DNA of 41,419 bases from Microcystis elabens FACHB-917 (GCF_014698445.1 NZ_JACJSZ010000029.1:1-41419), one strand, 5' to 3'; positions 1-8,357 are shown, counted from the stretch's first letter. Notes: generated from the letters alone by a model not told the origin. Numbers and translations: made by a program.

Positions 1-24
1 GGGCGAGAGGAGAGGAAGCCTTAT

Positions 25-78
25 TGCGAATGGCTCTCAACCTAGGGGAACCACCGCCACTTTTGCAAGCGATTCTCA
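25..78 (-). promoter_or_regulatory. Two Fur/Zur-type operator-like sites
   Basis: On the minus strand, 25-39 reads TGAGAGCCATTCGCA and 64-78 reads TGAGAATCGCTTGCA. Both resemble the 7-1-7 inverted repeat TGAGAATnATTCTCA typical of Fur-superfamily boxes: the first matches 11 of 14 defined positions, and the second matches the left half fully and the right half partly. They lie 39 bp apart, about four helical turns, in the gap after the convergent-free end of the urea transporter gene, so they would serve a minus-strand gene beyond the left edge. A Fur-family regulator is encoded at 2043-2513. The sites are inferred from sequence alone; which family member binds (Fur, Zur or PerR) cannot be told. 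Confidence 0.4.
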
Positions 79-131
79 ATAGCAGCTGGTGGTTGCGAAG
101 CCGCCCGACCGGAGCGGCGGCCCTCAGGCCC

Positions 132-1671
132 TCAGGTGAGCATCAACCGATCGAAGAACGCGTGCCAGGTCAGCCCGGACAGCTCAGGCCCGAACACCGC
201 CCGCCGCTCCAGCCGATTGAGGGGTGGCTGGCCGATGCTGCTCAGCAGCCGGTCCATCTCGCCGGGGTCGAGCAGCTCATCGCCATCCTCATCGTCGCGG
301 ATCAGGTAGCGCTTCAGCCGCTCCTGTCCGGCCCGGAGTCGGCGCAGACGCAGCATTACCTCGATGAACTCGGCCCTGCCCACCACCCCGTCGCCATCGA
401 GATCCATGGCCGCCAGCACCCTGGCCAGGGCCGCCGCAGGGTGGCCGGCTCAGCTGACCGTCGCGGTCACAGGGGAGGCGCTCGAACAGCTCCTCGAATC
501 GCCCCAGCAGCGCCGGATCCGCCGACGGGACCAGGCTGATCCAGCCGGCTCCGCCCACGGCCCCGCGCAGACGGGAGCGGAAATCGTTCAGCAGCCGCCG
601 GGTCACCAGGTAGCGCTGCCGATGCTCCTCCGGCGTGAGGATCGCGTGGAGCGCCACAGGAACAACGGTGGGCAGCGCCCGGCGCACCACCAGCAGGGTG
701 GCCAGGGTGGCGACGATGAAGGGAAGCGTGAGCACCGGCAATCCGAGCGGCATCAGCCGCCCCAGCGGCGCGTTGAGCAGGCTGGCGGTGAGGGCCGCCA
801 AGGCCGCCGCCCCCAGGCTGCGCCGGGTGGGGGCATGGAAGATGCCACCGATGGCAAGGGCGCTGAGAACACCGTTGTAGCTCCAAAGCCCCGACCGCCG
901 CGCCCATCAGCCCCACCCCTGCTGCCACTGGACTGGCGACGGCCGTGGCCGCCAGCACCAACCCGCCACTGGCCAGATCACCCCAGAAGAAGACCTGACA
1001 GAAGCCTCGCGGCAGGGCCAGCAGAAAGGCCTGCAGGGCGGAACCCGCCGGTGGCACCGTCGCGGGCTGTGGAGCTGCAGCGGCGGCACGTCCGCCACTG
1101 CGGCCAGCGCCAGCAACCCCCAGGTCACCAGGCAGAAAGGCAGCGTCATCGGGGGCAGGCCGGTCACGGCATGCAGCCGACGGCCCGGGCCGTGGACCAG
1201 CACGGAAGTCAGCGCCCCACCCCCCAGGGCCGCCAGGGTCCAGAGAAACGCAGCTCCGGGAGGACCCAGATCGGCGAAGGTGACCATGGCACTGCCGACC
1301 AGGGCTCCATTGAATCCATAGATGCCGTTGTGGCGGTCTTCCCAGGAGCTGCCGAGGGCCTTGGCCGCCAGGTGGGCCGCCAAGAGTCCGTCGGTGGCGA
1401 ACAGCGCCACCGACGGCGACTGAAGCAGCAGAGCCAGCAGCAGCAGGCCGCTGAGCGGATTGTTGATGAAGATCATCTGGCCCAGGCTGCGAAAGGCAGC
1501 CACCACGACAACGACGGCGCGCCGATGCCTCCAGTGGCTCGTGAGCTGGGGCAGGGTGCCGCTGCAGGGCAGCACCCGCTCGTACCAGCTGGCGACAGGG
1601 GCTTCGGTCGCCAGCTGGGAGAGAAGAACCTGATGAACGGGAAGGGAATCTGGGGGGCCGGTGCGGTTCAT
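132..1671 (-). pseudogene. Urea transporter fused to EF-hands, frame broken
   Basis: The translation follows the two-repeat fold of the urea transporter (UT) family, which passes urea through the membrane by facilitated diffusion. The first repeat has NNPLSG, YGFNGALVG and LPPMTLPF; the second has GFCQVFF, LWSYNGVL and LPVLTLPF. A soluble tail follows with EF-hand loops CDRDGQLS, DLDGDGVVGRAE and DEDGDELLDPGE, the last two complete 12-residue calcium-binding loops. No single frame holds the protein: it shifts near 1055-1085, near 885-900 and near 425-450. The start chosen is the ATG giving MNRTGPP at 1671; upstream sequence in frame does not look coding. Either the gene is dead or the assembly has small indels in GC-rich runs; conserved motifs on both sides of every break favour recent decay or sequencing error. 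The EF-hand tail suggests calcium control, which is inference. Confidence 0.75.
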
Positions 1672-2042
1672 GGCCAGGGAGCCGTCGATGGATGTGATTC
1701 GATCACGACGGCAGAGGCCGTCGAGCTCGGGAGGGCTGGATCTTCCCCCTCCCCTTCCTGGCACCTGAACGGTTTAGGGGGCTCGACGGGTCACGGCATC
1801 GGATCATCAGGTGCTGGGCACCTCCCGCCCGCCGGTGTCATCCACCGGTGTCATCCGCTGCCTGGAACCGTGCCATGGATCGCGCCGGCCCAGGGGACTG
1901 GCCCCAGCCTGGGGGCAGAACTCCCACCCCCTCCACACCATGCTCCGCATCCGTGGCGACCGCTCGAGCCTGCTGGCGGCGCTGGCGGCCCACTGGGCCG
2001 ATCAGCAGCTGCAACTGCCGGGGCTCCGCCCCGGTGCCCCCC
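1672..2042. other. Intergenic gap with no clear gene
   Basis: This 371-bp gap separates the Fur-family gene from the start of the urea transporter. It should hold the transporter promoter, but I cannot place a convincing -10/-35 pair. It contains a tandem direct repeat (1832-1857) and a short inverted repeat AGGTG/CACCT around 1810-1824. A plus-strand frame beginning with ATG at 1940 encodes about 50 residues (MLRIRGDRSS...) and runs over the 3' end of the Fur-family gene to 2092. Its composition is coding-like, but nothing else supports it, so it is not called. Confidence 0.5.
1832..1857. repeat. 13-bp tandem direct repeat
   Basis: Two adjacent copies of CCGGTGTCATCC plus one base (A in the first, G in the second) lie about 160 bp upstream of the urea transporter start. 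Such a pair could be a binding site for an activator of a nitrogen or urea gene, but no known motif is recognised and it could equally be a chance slippage product. Confidence 0.6.
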
Positions 2043-2513
2043 TCAGCCCTGCTCCTCAGCCGAGCAGGCTGGACAGAGGGCCCGCACGTTGAGGACGCAT
2101 TCCAGCAGCCGGAAGCCGAAGGCGCCGGCCGCCGCCTCGCCGGCCGCCAGCACGGCGCCGCTCTCGAACTCCTCGGTGCGGCCGCAGCGGACGCAGACCA
2201 GATGGTGATGGTCGCGGTGGGCGTCACCGGTCAGCTCGAAGCGGCGCCCCCCCTCCGGAAGCTCGAGCTCCTGCAGCAGCCCCATCGAACTCAGCAGCCG
2301 CAGGGTGCGGTAAATGGTCGCCAGCGACACCCGCTCCTGGCTGCGCAACAGGCGCTGGTGCACCTCCTCGGCGCTCAGGTGGCTGCCCTCGCCGATCCGC
2401 TCGAACAGATCCAGCACCCGCTGCCGCTGGGGCGTCAGCCGCTGGCCCCGGTCGTTGAGGGTGGTGCGCAGGCTGCGGGGCTGGGCCAGACCGGTGGGGG
2501 GAGTATTCACCAC
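2043..2513 (-). CDS. Fur-family metal-responsive transcriptional repressor
   Basis: A 156-residue cytoplasmic DNA-binding protein of the Fur superfamily, which represses metal-uptake or stress genes when metal-loaded. Residues 20-80 form the winged helix (RGQRLTPQRQRVLDLF, LSAEEVHQRL, VSLATIYRTLRLL). The C-terminal half carries the metal sites: HRDHHHLVC at 99-107, a first CxxC at 107/110 and a second at 147/150, the usual structural zinc site. Length is normal. The GTG at 2513 is taken as start, because it gives the customary short tail before the helices. It lies 28 bp downstream of the UPF0104 gene on the same strand and could be co-transcribed with it. Fur, Zur and PerR cannot be separated by eye. 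The operator-like sites at the left edge are possible targets. Confidence 0.9.
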   Translation of the reverse strand: MVNTPPTGLAQPRSLRTTLNDRGQRLTPQRQRVLDLFERIGEGSHLSAEEVHQRLLRSQERVSLATIYRTLRLLSSMGLLQELELPEGGRRFELTGDAHRDHHHLVCVRCGRTEEFESGAVLAAGEAAAGAFGFRLLECVLNVRALCPACSAEEQG

Positions 2514-2541
2514 GCGTTCCAGATCCTCGCAACACTAGGGC

Positions 2542-3588
2542 CTATTGAGAAGGGGTGTCCGGCGTGGGTGTGCTGGCCGACGTCGCCCGCCCGGCCGTCG
2601 CTCCCCGGGCCAGGCGGGCGTCGAGGGAGACCAGGGCAGCCCCCAGCAGATCGGTGAGGGTGACGATCAGCCGGTAGCTGAGGGCCACCGCCAGCAGTGG
2701 CGCCTCCGGCAGGGCCAGCCCCATTCGCAGCAGCAGCACCGCCTCGAACACCCCCAGGCCCCCCGGCGCCCCCGGTACCACCAGGCCGGCGGTCCAGGCC
2801 AGGGCGAATCCCGCCAGCCAGGCGGTGGCATCGCCGGCCAGCGGCAGATCAAAGGCCTGGATGCAGCAGCAGAAACCGGCGAAGCGCAGCAGCACGAAGG
2901 CCATCTCGGCCAGCAGCGGCGGCCAGGGATAGCCCCGCAGCCAGCTCGAGCGCTCCAGCGGCGTCTCCTGGCTGATCTCCTCCTCCAGGCCCAGGTCCCG
3001 CGCCCGGCGCCGCTCCAGCCGCTGCAGCAGGGGATCGAGCCAGCGGGGCAGCAGCAGGGCCAGGGGCAGCAGGCACACCAGCCCCAGCCCCCCCTGAAAG
3101 CCGCCGATGGGCACCAGGGCCAGCGCCGCGACCGCCGCCACCAGGGGATCGAGCAGCACTGCCACCAGCGCCATGGTGGTGCTGACCGGGGCGGCCAGGG
3201 GCGCACCCTCGCTGCGCAGCCGCTGCACCCGCGAAGCCAGATGCCAGATTCCCCCGGGCAGGAACTTGCGCAGGTTGGTGACCACATGCAGTTCCACCAC
3301 GGCGGCCCAGTCGGGCCGCAGCCCCAGCCAGCGCAGCACCACGCCCCAGGCCAGGCCGTTGACCACCAGGCTCAGCAGGCTCGCGCCGACGCCCAGGAGC
3401 AGCCACAGCCAGCCCTGGCCATCGAGCCGCAGCTGCACAAGCTGGCGCCCGTGGCTGAGCAGGGCCGCCATCACGAAACCGATGCTGCCCAGGGTGATCC
3501 AGGGGCGCAGGCCGCCGGGCAGTGAAGGCAGGGTGGGCAGGGCGGACCCCAGTCGCTGGCGAAGCTGCTGGCGAGACCAGGGGCTCAT
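2542..3588 (-). CDS. UPF0104 / LPG-synthase-TM-like membrane protein
   Basis: A 348-residue polytopic inner-membrane protein of the UPF0104 family, related to the flippase-like transmembrane half of lysylphosphatidylglycerol synthase (MprF). Recognisable family motifs are PGGIWHLASR near residue 111 and VPGAPGGLGVFEAVLL near residue 280. About eight hydrophobic segments are visible, starting with ITLGSIGFVMAALL. There is no C-terminal aminoacyl-transferase domain, so lipid or isoprenoid transport is likelier than lipid aminoacylation; the substrate is unknown. Its ATG overlaps the stop of larC in an ATGA tetranucleotide, so translation is coupled. The ending is low-complexity (ATSASTPTPDTPSQ) and probably cytoplasmic. 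Family assignment is firm; function is not. Confidence 0.8.
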   Translation of the reverse strand: MSPWSRQQLRQRLGSALPTLPSLPGGLRPWITLGSIGFVMAALLSHGRQLVQLRLDGQGWLWLLLGVGASLLSLVVNGLAWGVVLRWLGLRPDWAAVVELHVVTNLRKFLPGGIWHLASRVQRLRSEGAPLAAPVSTTMALVAVLLDPLVAAVAALALVPIGGFQGGLGLVCLLPLALLLPRWLDPLLQRLERRRARDLGLEEEISQETPLERSSWLRGYPWPPLLAEMAFVLLRFAGFCCCIQAFDLPLAGDATAWLAGFALAWTAGLVVPGAPGGLGVFEAVLLLRMGLALPEAPLLAVALSYRLIVTLTDLLGAALVSLDARLARGATAGRATSASTPTPDTPSQ

Positions 3589-4808
3589 GGGGCTTCCCCG
3601 CCGGAGGCCAGAGCCCGTCGCACCTCGTCGCGCACCTCCTCGATCGAGCGCTCCAGACGTCCCGCCAGCGCCTCGAGGTCAGCGTGCTCCGCCTTGGCCC
3701 GCCGACGGCCGTCGGGGAGGGTGGCCCACTTGATGCGCACCGGCCCGAACCGGGTGAACAGCGTCTCGCTCTGCCGCGGCAGGATCCAGCGGTCCTGCCG
3801 CTGCTCCCGCACCCCCAGCGTCGTGCCATGTCGCCACCACACACGGCGCAGCCGGGGCCCCAGCTCCGGGGGCATCAGGGCCGTCATCAGGGTGCCGGTG
3901 CGGCCCTTCTTCATCGCCACCGGCTGGCTGAACACCTCCAGCGCCCCGTCCCGGCGCAGGGCCTCGGCCAGGTAGGCCAGGTCCTCGGCCGTGGCGTCGT
4001 CGATCTGGGCCTGCTGCTGCAGCAGGGCTTCGCGCACCTCGCCCCCTTCGCTGTTCCCGCACGTCTCCGCCTCGCCCAGGGGCCGGGCCAGGGTGAGGCG
4101 CAGGAGGTTGGCCCGATCCAGCGTGCGGCTGCCCAGTCCCACTCCCACCCGCAGGGGCAGGGCCCCGGGAGAGGGGCCGAAGCGGTCGGCCCAGCAGGCC
4201 GCCAGAGCCATCCCGGTGGGGGTGGTGAGCTCACCGGCGGGGAACCCCTCGCTGGAGGCCAGCGGCAGGCCCCGGGAACGGGCGATCTCCAGCACCGCGG
4301 GGGCCGGGAGTGGCAGGGCCCCGTGGGCGGTGACGACAGTGCCGTGACCGGCGGGCGGCACGCCGCAGACGAGCCGGTCCACCCCCAGATGGAGCAGTCC
4401 GGCACAGACACCCACGATGTCCACCAGGGCATCGATCGCCCCCACCTCGTGGAATTCCACGGCCTCGGCGGGGTGGCCGTGGACCGCCGCCTCCGCCTCG
4501 GCCAGCAGACCGAACACCGCCAGCACCTTCTGCTCCAGCACCGGTTCCAGGCAGGCCGCCGCGATCTGTCGGCGCAACGCCCCCCAGGGGCGATGGTGCG
4601 GCTGGGGCTCGGTGGCCTCCACCGCCAGATGCAGTCCCCGCAACCCGGCGCTGTGGCGCTCCTCGATCCGCAGCCGGTAGCGGCCCTCCAGGCCAAGAGC
4701 GGCCAGGGGGGCCGCGATGGTCGCCTCGGTCACCCCGAGGTCCAGCACGGCCGCCAGCAGCATGTTGCCGGCCAGGCCGGTGGGGCAATCCAGCAGGGCC
4801 AGGGTCAT
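3585..4808 (-). CDS. larC: LarC, nickel-pincer cofactor synthesis protein
   Basis: A 407-residue LarC (DUF111/TIGR00299) protein, the CTP-dependent cyclometallase that inserts nickel into the pyridinium dithiocarboxylate mononucleotide cofactor of lactate racemase-type enzymes. The family start (LLDCPTGLAGNMLLAAVLDLGV) is clear, followed by EFHEVGAIDALVDIVG, PAGHGTVVTAHGALPLPAPA, ELTTPTGMALA and, near the end, KKGRTGTLMTALMPPE. The usual Asp in the GxAGDM motif is Asn here, which deserves checking. It is one continuous frame, without the programmed frameshift known from Lactobacillus larC. It overlaps its neighbours by 4 bp on both sides, in one operon with the FtsH-like peptidase and UPF0104 gene. 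larA, larB and larE are not in this window, so the client enzyme is unknown. Confidence 0.88.
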   Translation of the reverse strand: MTLALLDCPTGLAGNMLLAAVLDLGVTEATIAAPLAALGLEGRYRLRIEERHSAGLRGLHLAVEATEPQPHHRPWGALRRQIAAACLEPVLEQKVLAVFGLLAEAEAAVHGHPAEAVEFHEVGAIDALVDIVGVCAGLLHLGVDRLVCGVPPAGHGTVVTAHGALPLPAPAVLEIARSRGLPLASSEGFPAGELTTPTGMALAACWADRFGPSPGALPLRVGVGLGSRTLDRANLLRLTLARPLGEAETCGNSEGGEVREALLQQQAQIDDATAEDLAYLAEALRRDGALEVFSQPVAMKKGRTGTLMTALMPPELGPRLRRVWWRHGTTLGVREQRQDRWILPRQSETLFTRFGPVRIKWATLPDGRRRAKAEHADLEALAGRLERSIEEVRDEVRRALASGGEAP

Positions 4809-5446
4809 GGAAGGGGCCGGCGTCCGAGCCGGGGGGCCGCCGCCAGCAGCCGGTCGGCTTCGGCCTCGATCTCGGCGCGGCGGGCCCGCAGGGCCTGCTC
4901 CACCTCACGACGCGCCCGACGCTGCTCCAGCCTGGCCATCGCGGCATCGAAGCCGGAGAGGCCCCAGAGGCGGCCCAGCAGGGCCCGGTCGTCATCACCG
5001 CCGACGCTGTCGCCGTAGACCAGGGTTTCGGCCACCATGCCGGCCTGCAGCACCCGGCTCCAGCGGCGCAGGTCCTCGGCGGAGAGCCTGACGCTGTCGG
5101 GAAGGGCGAATTCGGTGCAGCCGCCGCTGTCGACGCCCGCCCGCAGACAGGCCAGGCTGCCCACCAGCACCCGCCGGACCGCCAGGCCATCGCTGTCCGC
5201 CGCCAGGGCATGGCCGGCCTCGTGCACGGCGATGCGGCGCAGGCGGCCCTCGCCTCCCGGCAGGGCTTCGGCCAGCAGATGGCCGCCCCGTCCGCCGAAA
5301 CGGGCCGCATCCACGGTGAGGGAACCCAGGCCCAGGATCACCAGCAGGCTGATCCACCAGGGGGAGAGCCCGACGAGCGGACCGGCCACGGCGGCAAGAC
5401 TGACCAGCAGCACCACGACCCCGGCCGTGAAGGCACCGCTGGTCAT
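4805..5446 (-). CDS. FtsH-like (M41) membrane peptidase lacking AAA domain
   Basis: A 213-residue membrane protein. Two hydrophobic segments cover residues 8-24 and 30-45, then a zinc-peptidase domain carries the HExxH motif as HEAGH at 75-79. A second conserved stretch, AGMVAETLVYG followed by GGDDD (136-153), matches the part of the FtsH peptidase domain that supplies the third zinc ligand. No Walker A, Walker B or second-region-of-homology sequence is present, so it cannot unfold substrates as FtsH does. Similar AAA-less proteins are commonly annotated as ATP-dependent Zn proteases in cyanobacteria. The C-terminal 40 residues are Arg/Glu-rich and probably helical. The ATG at 5446 starts one base after the upstream stop, and the end overlaps larC by 4 bp. 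Confidence 0.75.
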   Translation of the reverse strand: MTSGAFTAGVVVLLVSLAAVAGPLVGLSPWWISLLVILGLGSLTVDAARFGGRGGHLLAEALPGGEGRLRRIAVHEAGHALAADSDGLAVRRVLVGSLACLRAGVDSGGCTEFALPDSVRLSAEDLRRWSRVLQAGMVAETLVYGDSVGGDDDRALLGRLWGLSGFDAAMARLEQRRARREVEQALRARRAEIEAEADRLLAAAPRLGRRPLP

Positions 5447-5447
5447 C

Positions 5448-6143
5448 TCAGCGGCCCTGGCGGGTCACGGGCCGTCCGTGGCCCTTGGGCTTGGCCGGAC
5501 CTCCCTTGTCGGCCCCGGGTCGGCGGGCCCGGCCGCCACGGTTGCCTCGCTGGGCCACCGGGCCGATCACCTCGAAGCGCTCGACGGCAAGCTGCTGCCC
5601 CTGGCGGCGCAGGTCGAGAGCGACGAAGTGGCGCAGGTGCTCCAGGGGAATCTCCCCGCGCAGCTGGAGCTTGAAGGGCACCGGACGGTTGCCGTCGGGG
5701 CGGGGCTGCTGGCGCACCTTGATCACCAGGTCCCCGGTCTCGGGGCGTGTATAGATCAGCTCGCCGCGGATCGAGAAGTAGTCGTCACCCTCGGGGAGCT
5801 GGTCGGCGTCAGAGGGCGCCTCGGCGGTGGCCGGGGGCGCCTCGCCCCCTGGCGCCGAAAGGGTGCTGGGTTCCCACACGCCCACCATCTGCAGGTGGAG
5901 CTGGTTCTCCTCCCGGGAGCGGGGGTAGACGACCCACAGATGGGGGGTCGCCAGGTCGAGATGCCTGCGCATCAGGGTGAGCAGACGGCCGAGCACCACC
6001 GCTTCGATCTCGGTGCCCTCGGCCGTGCGGATCACTCCCCGGGTGAGCTGTTCAGGATCGGCGGGCACATAGGAACCGCGCACCACTCCGATGGCCCGGT
6101 ACTGGAGCGGCTCGGTGACCGGGGAAATGGGATGCTGGCGCAT
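5448..6143 (-). CDS. Conserved cyanobacterial protein of unknown function
   Basis: A 231-residue soluble protein that I recognise only as the kind of conserved hypothetical found in picocyanobacteria. The central part (YRAIGVVRGSYVP, IEAVVLGRLLTLM, DYFSIRGELIYT, FKLQLRGEIPL) alternates strands in a way that suggests a beta-rich, possibly OB-like fold. The tail is basic and low in complexity (RGNRGGRARRPGADKGG), a pattern often seen in RNA-binding proteins; this is inference. The start is the ATG at 6143 giving MRQHPIS; an in-frame extension runs further upstream but overlaps the divergent TPR gene and is not coding-like. It leads the minus-strand operon of peptidase, larC and UPF0104. Confidence 0.7.
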   Translation of the reverse strand: MRQHPISPVTEPLQYRAIGVVRGSYVPADPEQLTRGVIRTAEGTEIEAVVLGRLLTLMRRHLDLATPHLWVVYPRSREENQLHLQMVGVWEPSTLSAPGGEAPPATAEAPSDADQLPEGDDYFSIRGELIYTRPETGDLVIKVRQQPRPDGNRPVPFKLQLRGEIPLEHLRHFVALDLRRQGQQLAVERFEVIGPVAQRGNRGGRARRPGADKGGPAKPKGHGRPVTRQGR

Positions 6144-6260
6144 GGTGAAAGCAAAAACCCCGTGGCGGTACCTGGACGGGCTCGAGCCAATGTAAGCAGC
6201 AGCGGAAAGGCAGCGCCCAGGCCAGACTCGCTCGTGACCCCGAGCCCACACCGTCCGCGG

Positions 6261-7112
6261 ATGCCCTCCCCGAACCGAAGCCTGAATGGCCTCTGGTCGC
6301 TCCTGGCCGTCGGCCTGGTCGGGATCCTGGCTCTCGCAGGAGGCTGGTGGCTGGGGCACCGCCAGTCGGCCGCCCAGGCCAGCGCCGACCCGAAGCGGAC
6401 CCTGCTCACCAAGGAGGCCACCCGCCTGCAGCTGCGGCTCGACGCCGATGAAGCCACCCCGGCCGACCGCCAGCGGCTGCTGGAGCTGCTGATCGCCCTT
6501 GACCGCAAGGGGGAAGCCATCGCCCTGCTGGAGCCGATGGCCGACCGGGAGCCCGAGCGCTGGTCCCTGCGGCTGATGCTCGCGGAACTGCGCCGCGACC
6601 AGGGCGACCGCAGCGGCGCCGAACGGGAACTGCGCCAGATCCTCAACCTCCGCCCCACCCAGGTGGAGGCCCTGCAGTTGCTTAGCCTGCTGACCCTGGA
6701 GCAGGGCCGCGGCGAGGCTGCCGAGGCCCGCGTCAAGGCGGCCTATGGCATGGCGATCAAACCGGAGGTGCGGCCGGAAGCCCTCGGCATCGGCCTGCTG
6801 CTGGCGGAGCTTCAGCTCAAGCGCAGCCAGGCGGCGGCGGCGGCGGCCACCTACGGGCAGCTGGCCAACCTCTTCCCCCAGGACCAGCGTCCCCTGCTGG
6901 GTCTGGCGCTGCTGCGCCACGAACAGGGCGAGACCAAAGGGGCCCAGGAGGCTCTGGCCCAGGCGCGTCTGCGGAGCCCCGATCCCGAAAAGCCGGATCC
7001 GAGGCTCGACAAACTGGCGGCCAGCTGGGGCCTCGAGCCGCTCAGATCCCCTTCACCTGCCCGGCCGAGCCCGTCGGAGCCGGCGTCGGCGTCTTCGCGT
7101 CGAATTCCCTGA
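6261..7112 (+). CDS. Membrane-anchored TPR protein
   Basis: A 283-residue protein with an N-terminal transmembrane helix (LWSLLAVGLVGILALAGGWWLG, residues about 10-31) and a long helical body of tetratricopeptide-like repeats, for example AIALLEPMADREPERWSLRL, GAERELRQILNLRPTQVEAL and ATYGQLANLFPQDQRPLLGL. The domain order resembles cytochrome c biogenesis CcmI/NrfG-type and cyanobacterial TPR proteins that act as scaffolds at a membrane. No catalytic domain is seen. The start is the ATG at 6261 preceding the hydrophobic helix; a much longer upstream open frame antisense to neighbours is ignored. The last 71 bp overlap the convergent secreted-protein gene, and the Ser/Pro-rich tail lies in that overlap. 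Confidence 0.75.
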   Translation: MPSPNRSLNGLWSLLAVGLVGILALAGGWWLGHRQSAAQASADPKRTLLTKEATRLQLRLDADEATPADRQRLLELLIALDRKGEAIALLEPMADREPERWSLRLMLAELRRDQGDRSGAERELRQILNLRPTQVEALQLLSLLTLEQGRGEAAEARVKAAYGMAIKPEVRPEALGIGLLLAELQLKRSQAAAAAATYGQLANLFPQDQRPLLGLALLRHEQGETKGAQEALAQARLRSPDPEKPDPRLDKLAASWGLEPLRSPSPARPSPSEPASASSRRIP

Positions 7113-7389
7113 GGGCCTGATCGATGGCGGAACTGGGGGAGGTGGCGTCGTCGAGGGCGGTGCTGCGCTTCAGCTTGTTCATCAGGTCGAGGGGATTGGT
7201 GCTGTCGAGGATCGAACCGCTGCCGGATCCCGACCTGCCCGGCCCGTAGTCGTAGAGCTGACGCTCCTGGATGCTGGTGCCGAGGGTCTGGCCGTAGCCG
7301 GCCTGCTGCGCCCGGGCCTCGCCGGTCAGCAGCAGGGCGAGGGCGCCGGCGCCGGCGGTACAGACACGCAGGGCAATCGAACGGTTCAT
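7042..7389 (-). CDS. Small secreted protein of unknown function
   Basis: A 115-residue protein with a clear Sec signal peptide: basic start MNRSIALR, hydrophobic core AGALALLLTG, and an Ala-x-Ala site just before QQAGYG (about residue 27). The mature part is short, Ser/Gly/Pro-rich in places (GRSGSGSGS, TPTPAPTGSAG) and has one probable helix (PLDLMNKLKRSTAL). No domain is recognised. Its 3' end overlaps the convergent TPR gene by 71 bp. The signal peptide and normal codon use support a real gene. Confidence 0.65.
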   Translation of the reverse strand: MNRSIALRVCTAGAGALALLLTGEARAQQAGYGQTLGTSIQERQLYDYGPGRSGSGSGSILDSTNPLDLMNKLKRSTALDDATSPSSAIDQALREFDAKTPTPAPTGSAGQVKGI

Positions 7390-7469
7390 GGCTACCTCTG
7401 CCGGCGGAGGGACATCACACCAGGACGTCCATGATAAGGGCCCCCCAACCGGTTCCCGGCCCCGTCGCC

Positions 7470-8324
7470 ATGGCCCTGCGGATCGCCACCTGGAACGTCA
7501 ACTCGGTGCGCACCCGGCGCGATCAGGTCTGCGCCTGGCTGGCTGCCGAGGCGCCCGACGTGCTCTGCCTGCAGGAGACCAAGGTGGCCGATGAGCTCTT
7601 CCCCCTCGCCGCCTTCGAGGCCCTGGGCTACCGCGCCGTCATCAGTGGCCAGAAGTCCTACAACGGCGTGGCCATCCTCAGCCGGCGTCCGATCGAGGAC
7701 GTGCGGGTGGGATTCGCTGCCCTGCTGCCGGACGATCCGGCGGCGGTGGAGCTCGGTGAGCAGAAACGGGTGATCAGCGCCTGGATCGAGGGGGTGCGGG
7801 TGCTCAACCTCTACGTGCCCAACGGCTCGGCCCTGACCTCGGACAAGTACCCCTACAAGCTGGAATGGCTGGCCTGTCTGCGGCGCTACCTGAAGGCCCA
7901 GGACGCCGAAGGGGAACCCCTGGCCATGGTGGGGGACTTCAACATCGCCCTGGAGGCCCGCGACATCCACGACCCGGAGCGCCTCAGCGGCGGAATCATG
8001 GCCAGCGATCCGGAGCGCCAGGCCCTGAGGGACGCCCTGGGGGACCGGCTGGAGGACGTGTTCCGCGTCTTCGAACCGGATGCCGGACACTGGAGCTGGT
8101 GGGACTACCGCACCGGCGCCTGGGACCGGGACAGGGGCTGGCGGATCGACCACATCTATCTCTCCGAGGAGCTGCTGGCCTGCGCCACGGGTTGCGTGAT
8201 CCACAGGGACCAGCGGGGACATGAGCAGCCCAGCGACCATGCGCCGGTGACGGTGCACCTGGCCTGGCCGCCGGAAGCGGCCGAGGACGGGGATGGCGAG
8301 GCGGACGACGCCGGCCGGTGGTGA
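7470..8324 (+). CDS. xthA: Exodeoxyribonuclease III
   Basis: A 284-residue AP endonuclease/3'-5' exonuclease of the base-excision repair pathway. All family motifs are present in order: TWNVNSVRTR near residue 7, the metal-binding Glu in CLQETK, SYNGVAI, the GDFNIA motif, WSWWDYR, WRIDHIYLS, and the SDHAPV active-site His near residue 256. Length is normal. The ATG at 7470 places the first strand (MALRIATWNVN) immediately at the N-terminus as in the family; an earlier in-frame start at 7431 would add a proline-rich tail. It runs divergently from the small secreted protein, leaving 80 bp for both promoters. Confidence 0.95.
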   Translation: MALRIATWNVNSVRTRRDQVCAWLAAEAPDVLCLQETKVADELFPLAAFEALGYRAVISGQKSYNGVAILSRRPIEDVRVGFAALLPDDPAAVELGEQKRVISAWIEGVRVLNLYVPNGSALTSDKYPYKLEWLACLRRYLKAQDAEGEPLAMVGDFNIALEARDIHDPERLSGGIMASDPERQALRDALGDRLEDVFRVFEPDAGHWSWWDYRTGAWDRDRGWRIDHIYLSEELLACATGCVIHRDQRGHEQPSDHAPVTVHLAWPPEAAEDGDGEADDAGRW

Positions 8325-8357
8325 GGGGGGTGGGTCAAGGGTCGTCGCCCCCCGGCC

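Noticed and set aside
1940-2092. Possible 50-residue plus-strand protein downstream of the Fur-family gene.
   Set aside because: It overlaps the 3' end of the Fur-family gene, has no recognisable domain and no clear ribosome-binding site.
364-2208. A 614-codon plus-strand open frame over the urea transporter region.
   Set aside because: The translation is Pro/Gln/Arg-rich low complexity, and the minus strand carries clear urea transporter and EF-hand motifs.
5037-6260. Upstream extension of the TPR protein frame to 5037.
   Set aside because: The extension is antisense to two minus-strand genes and lacks protein-like motifs; the ATG at 6261 directly precedes the membrane helix.
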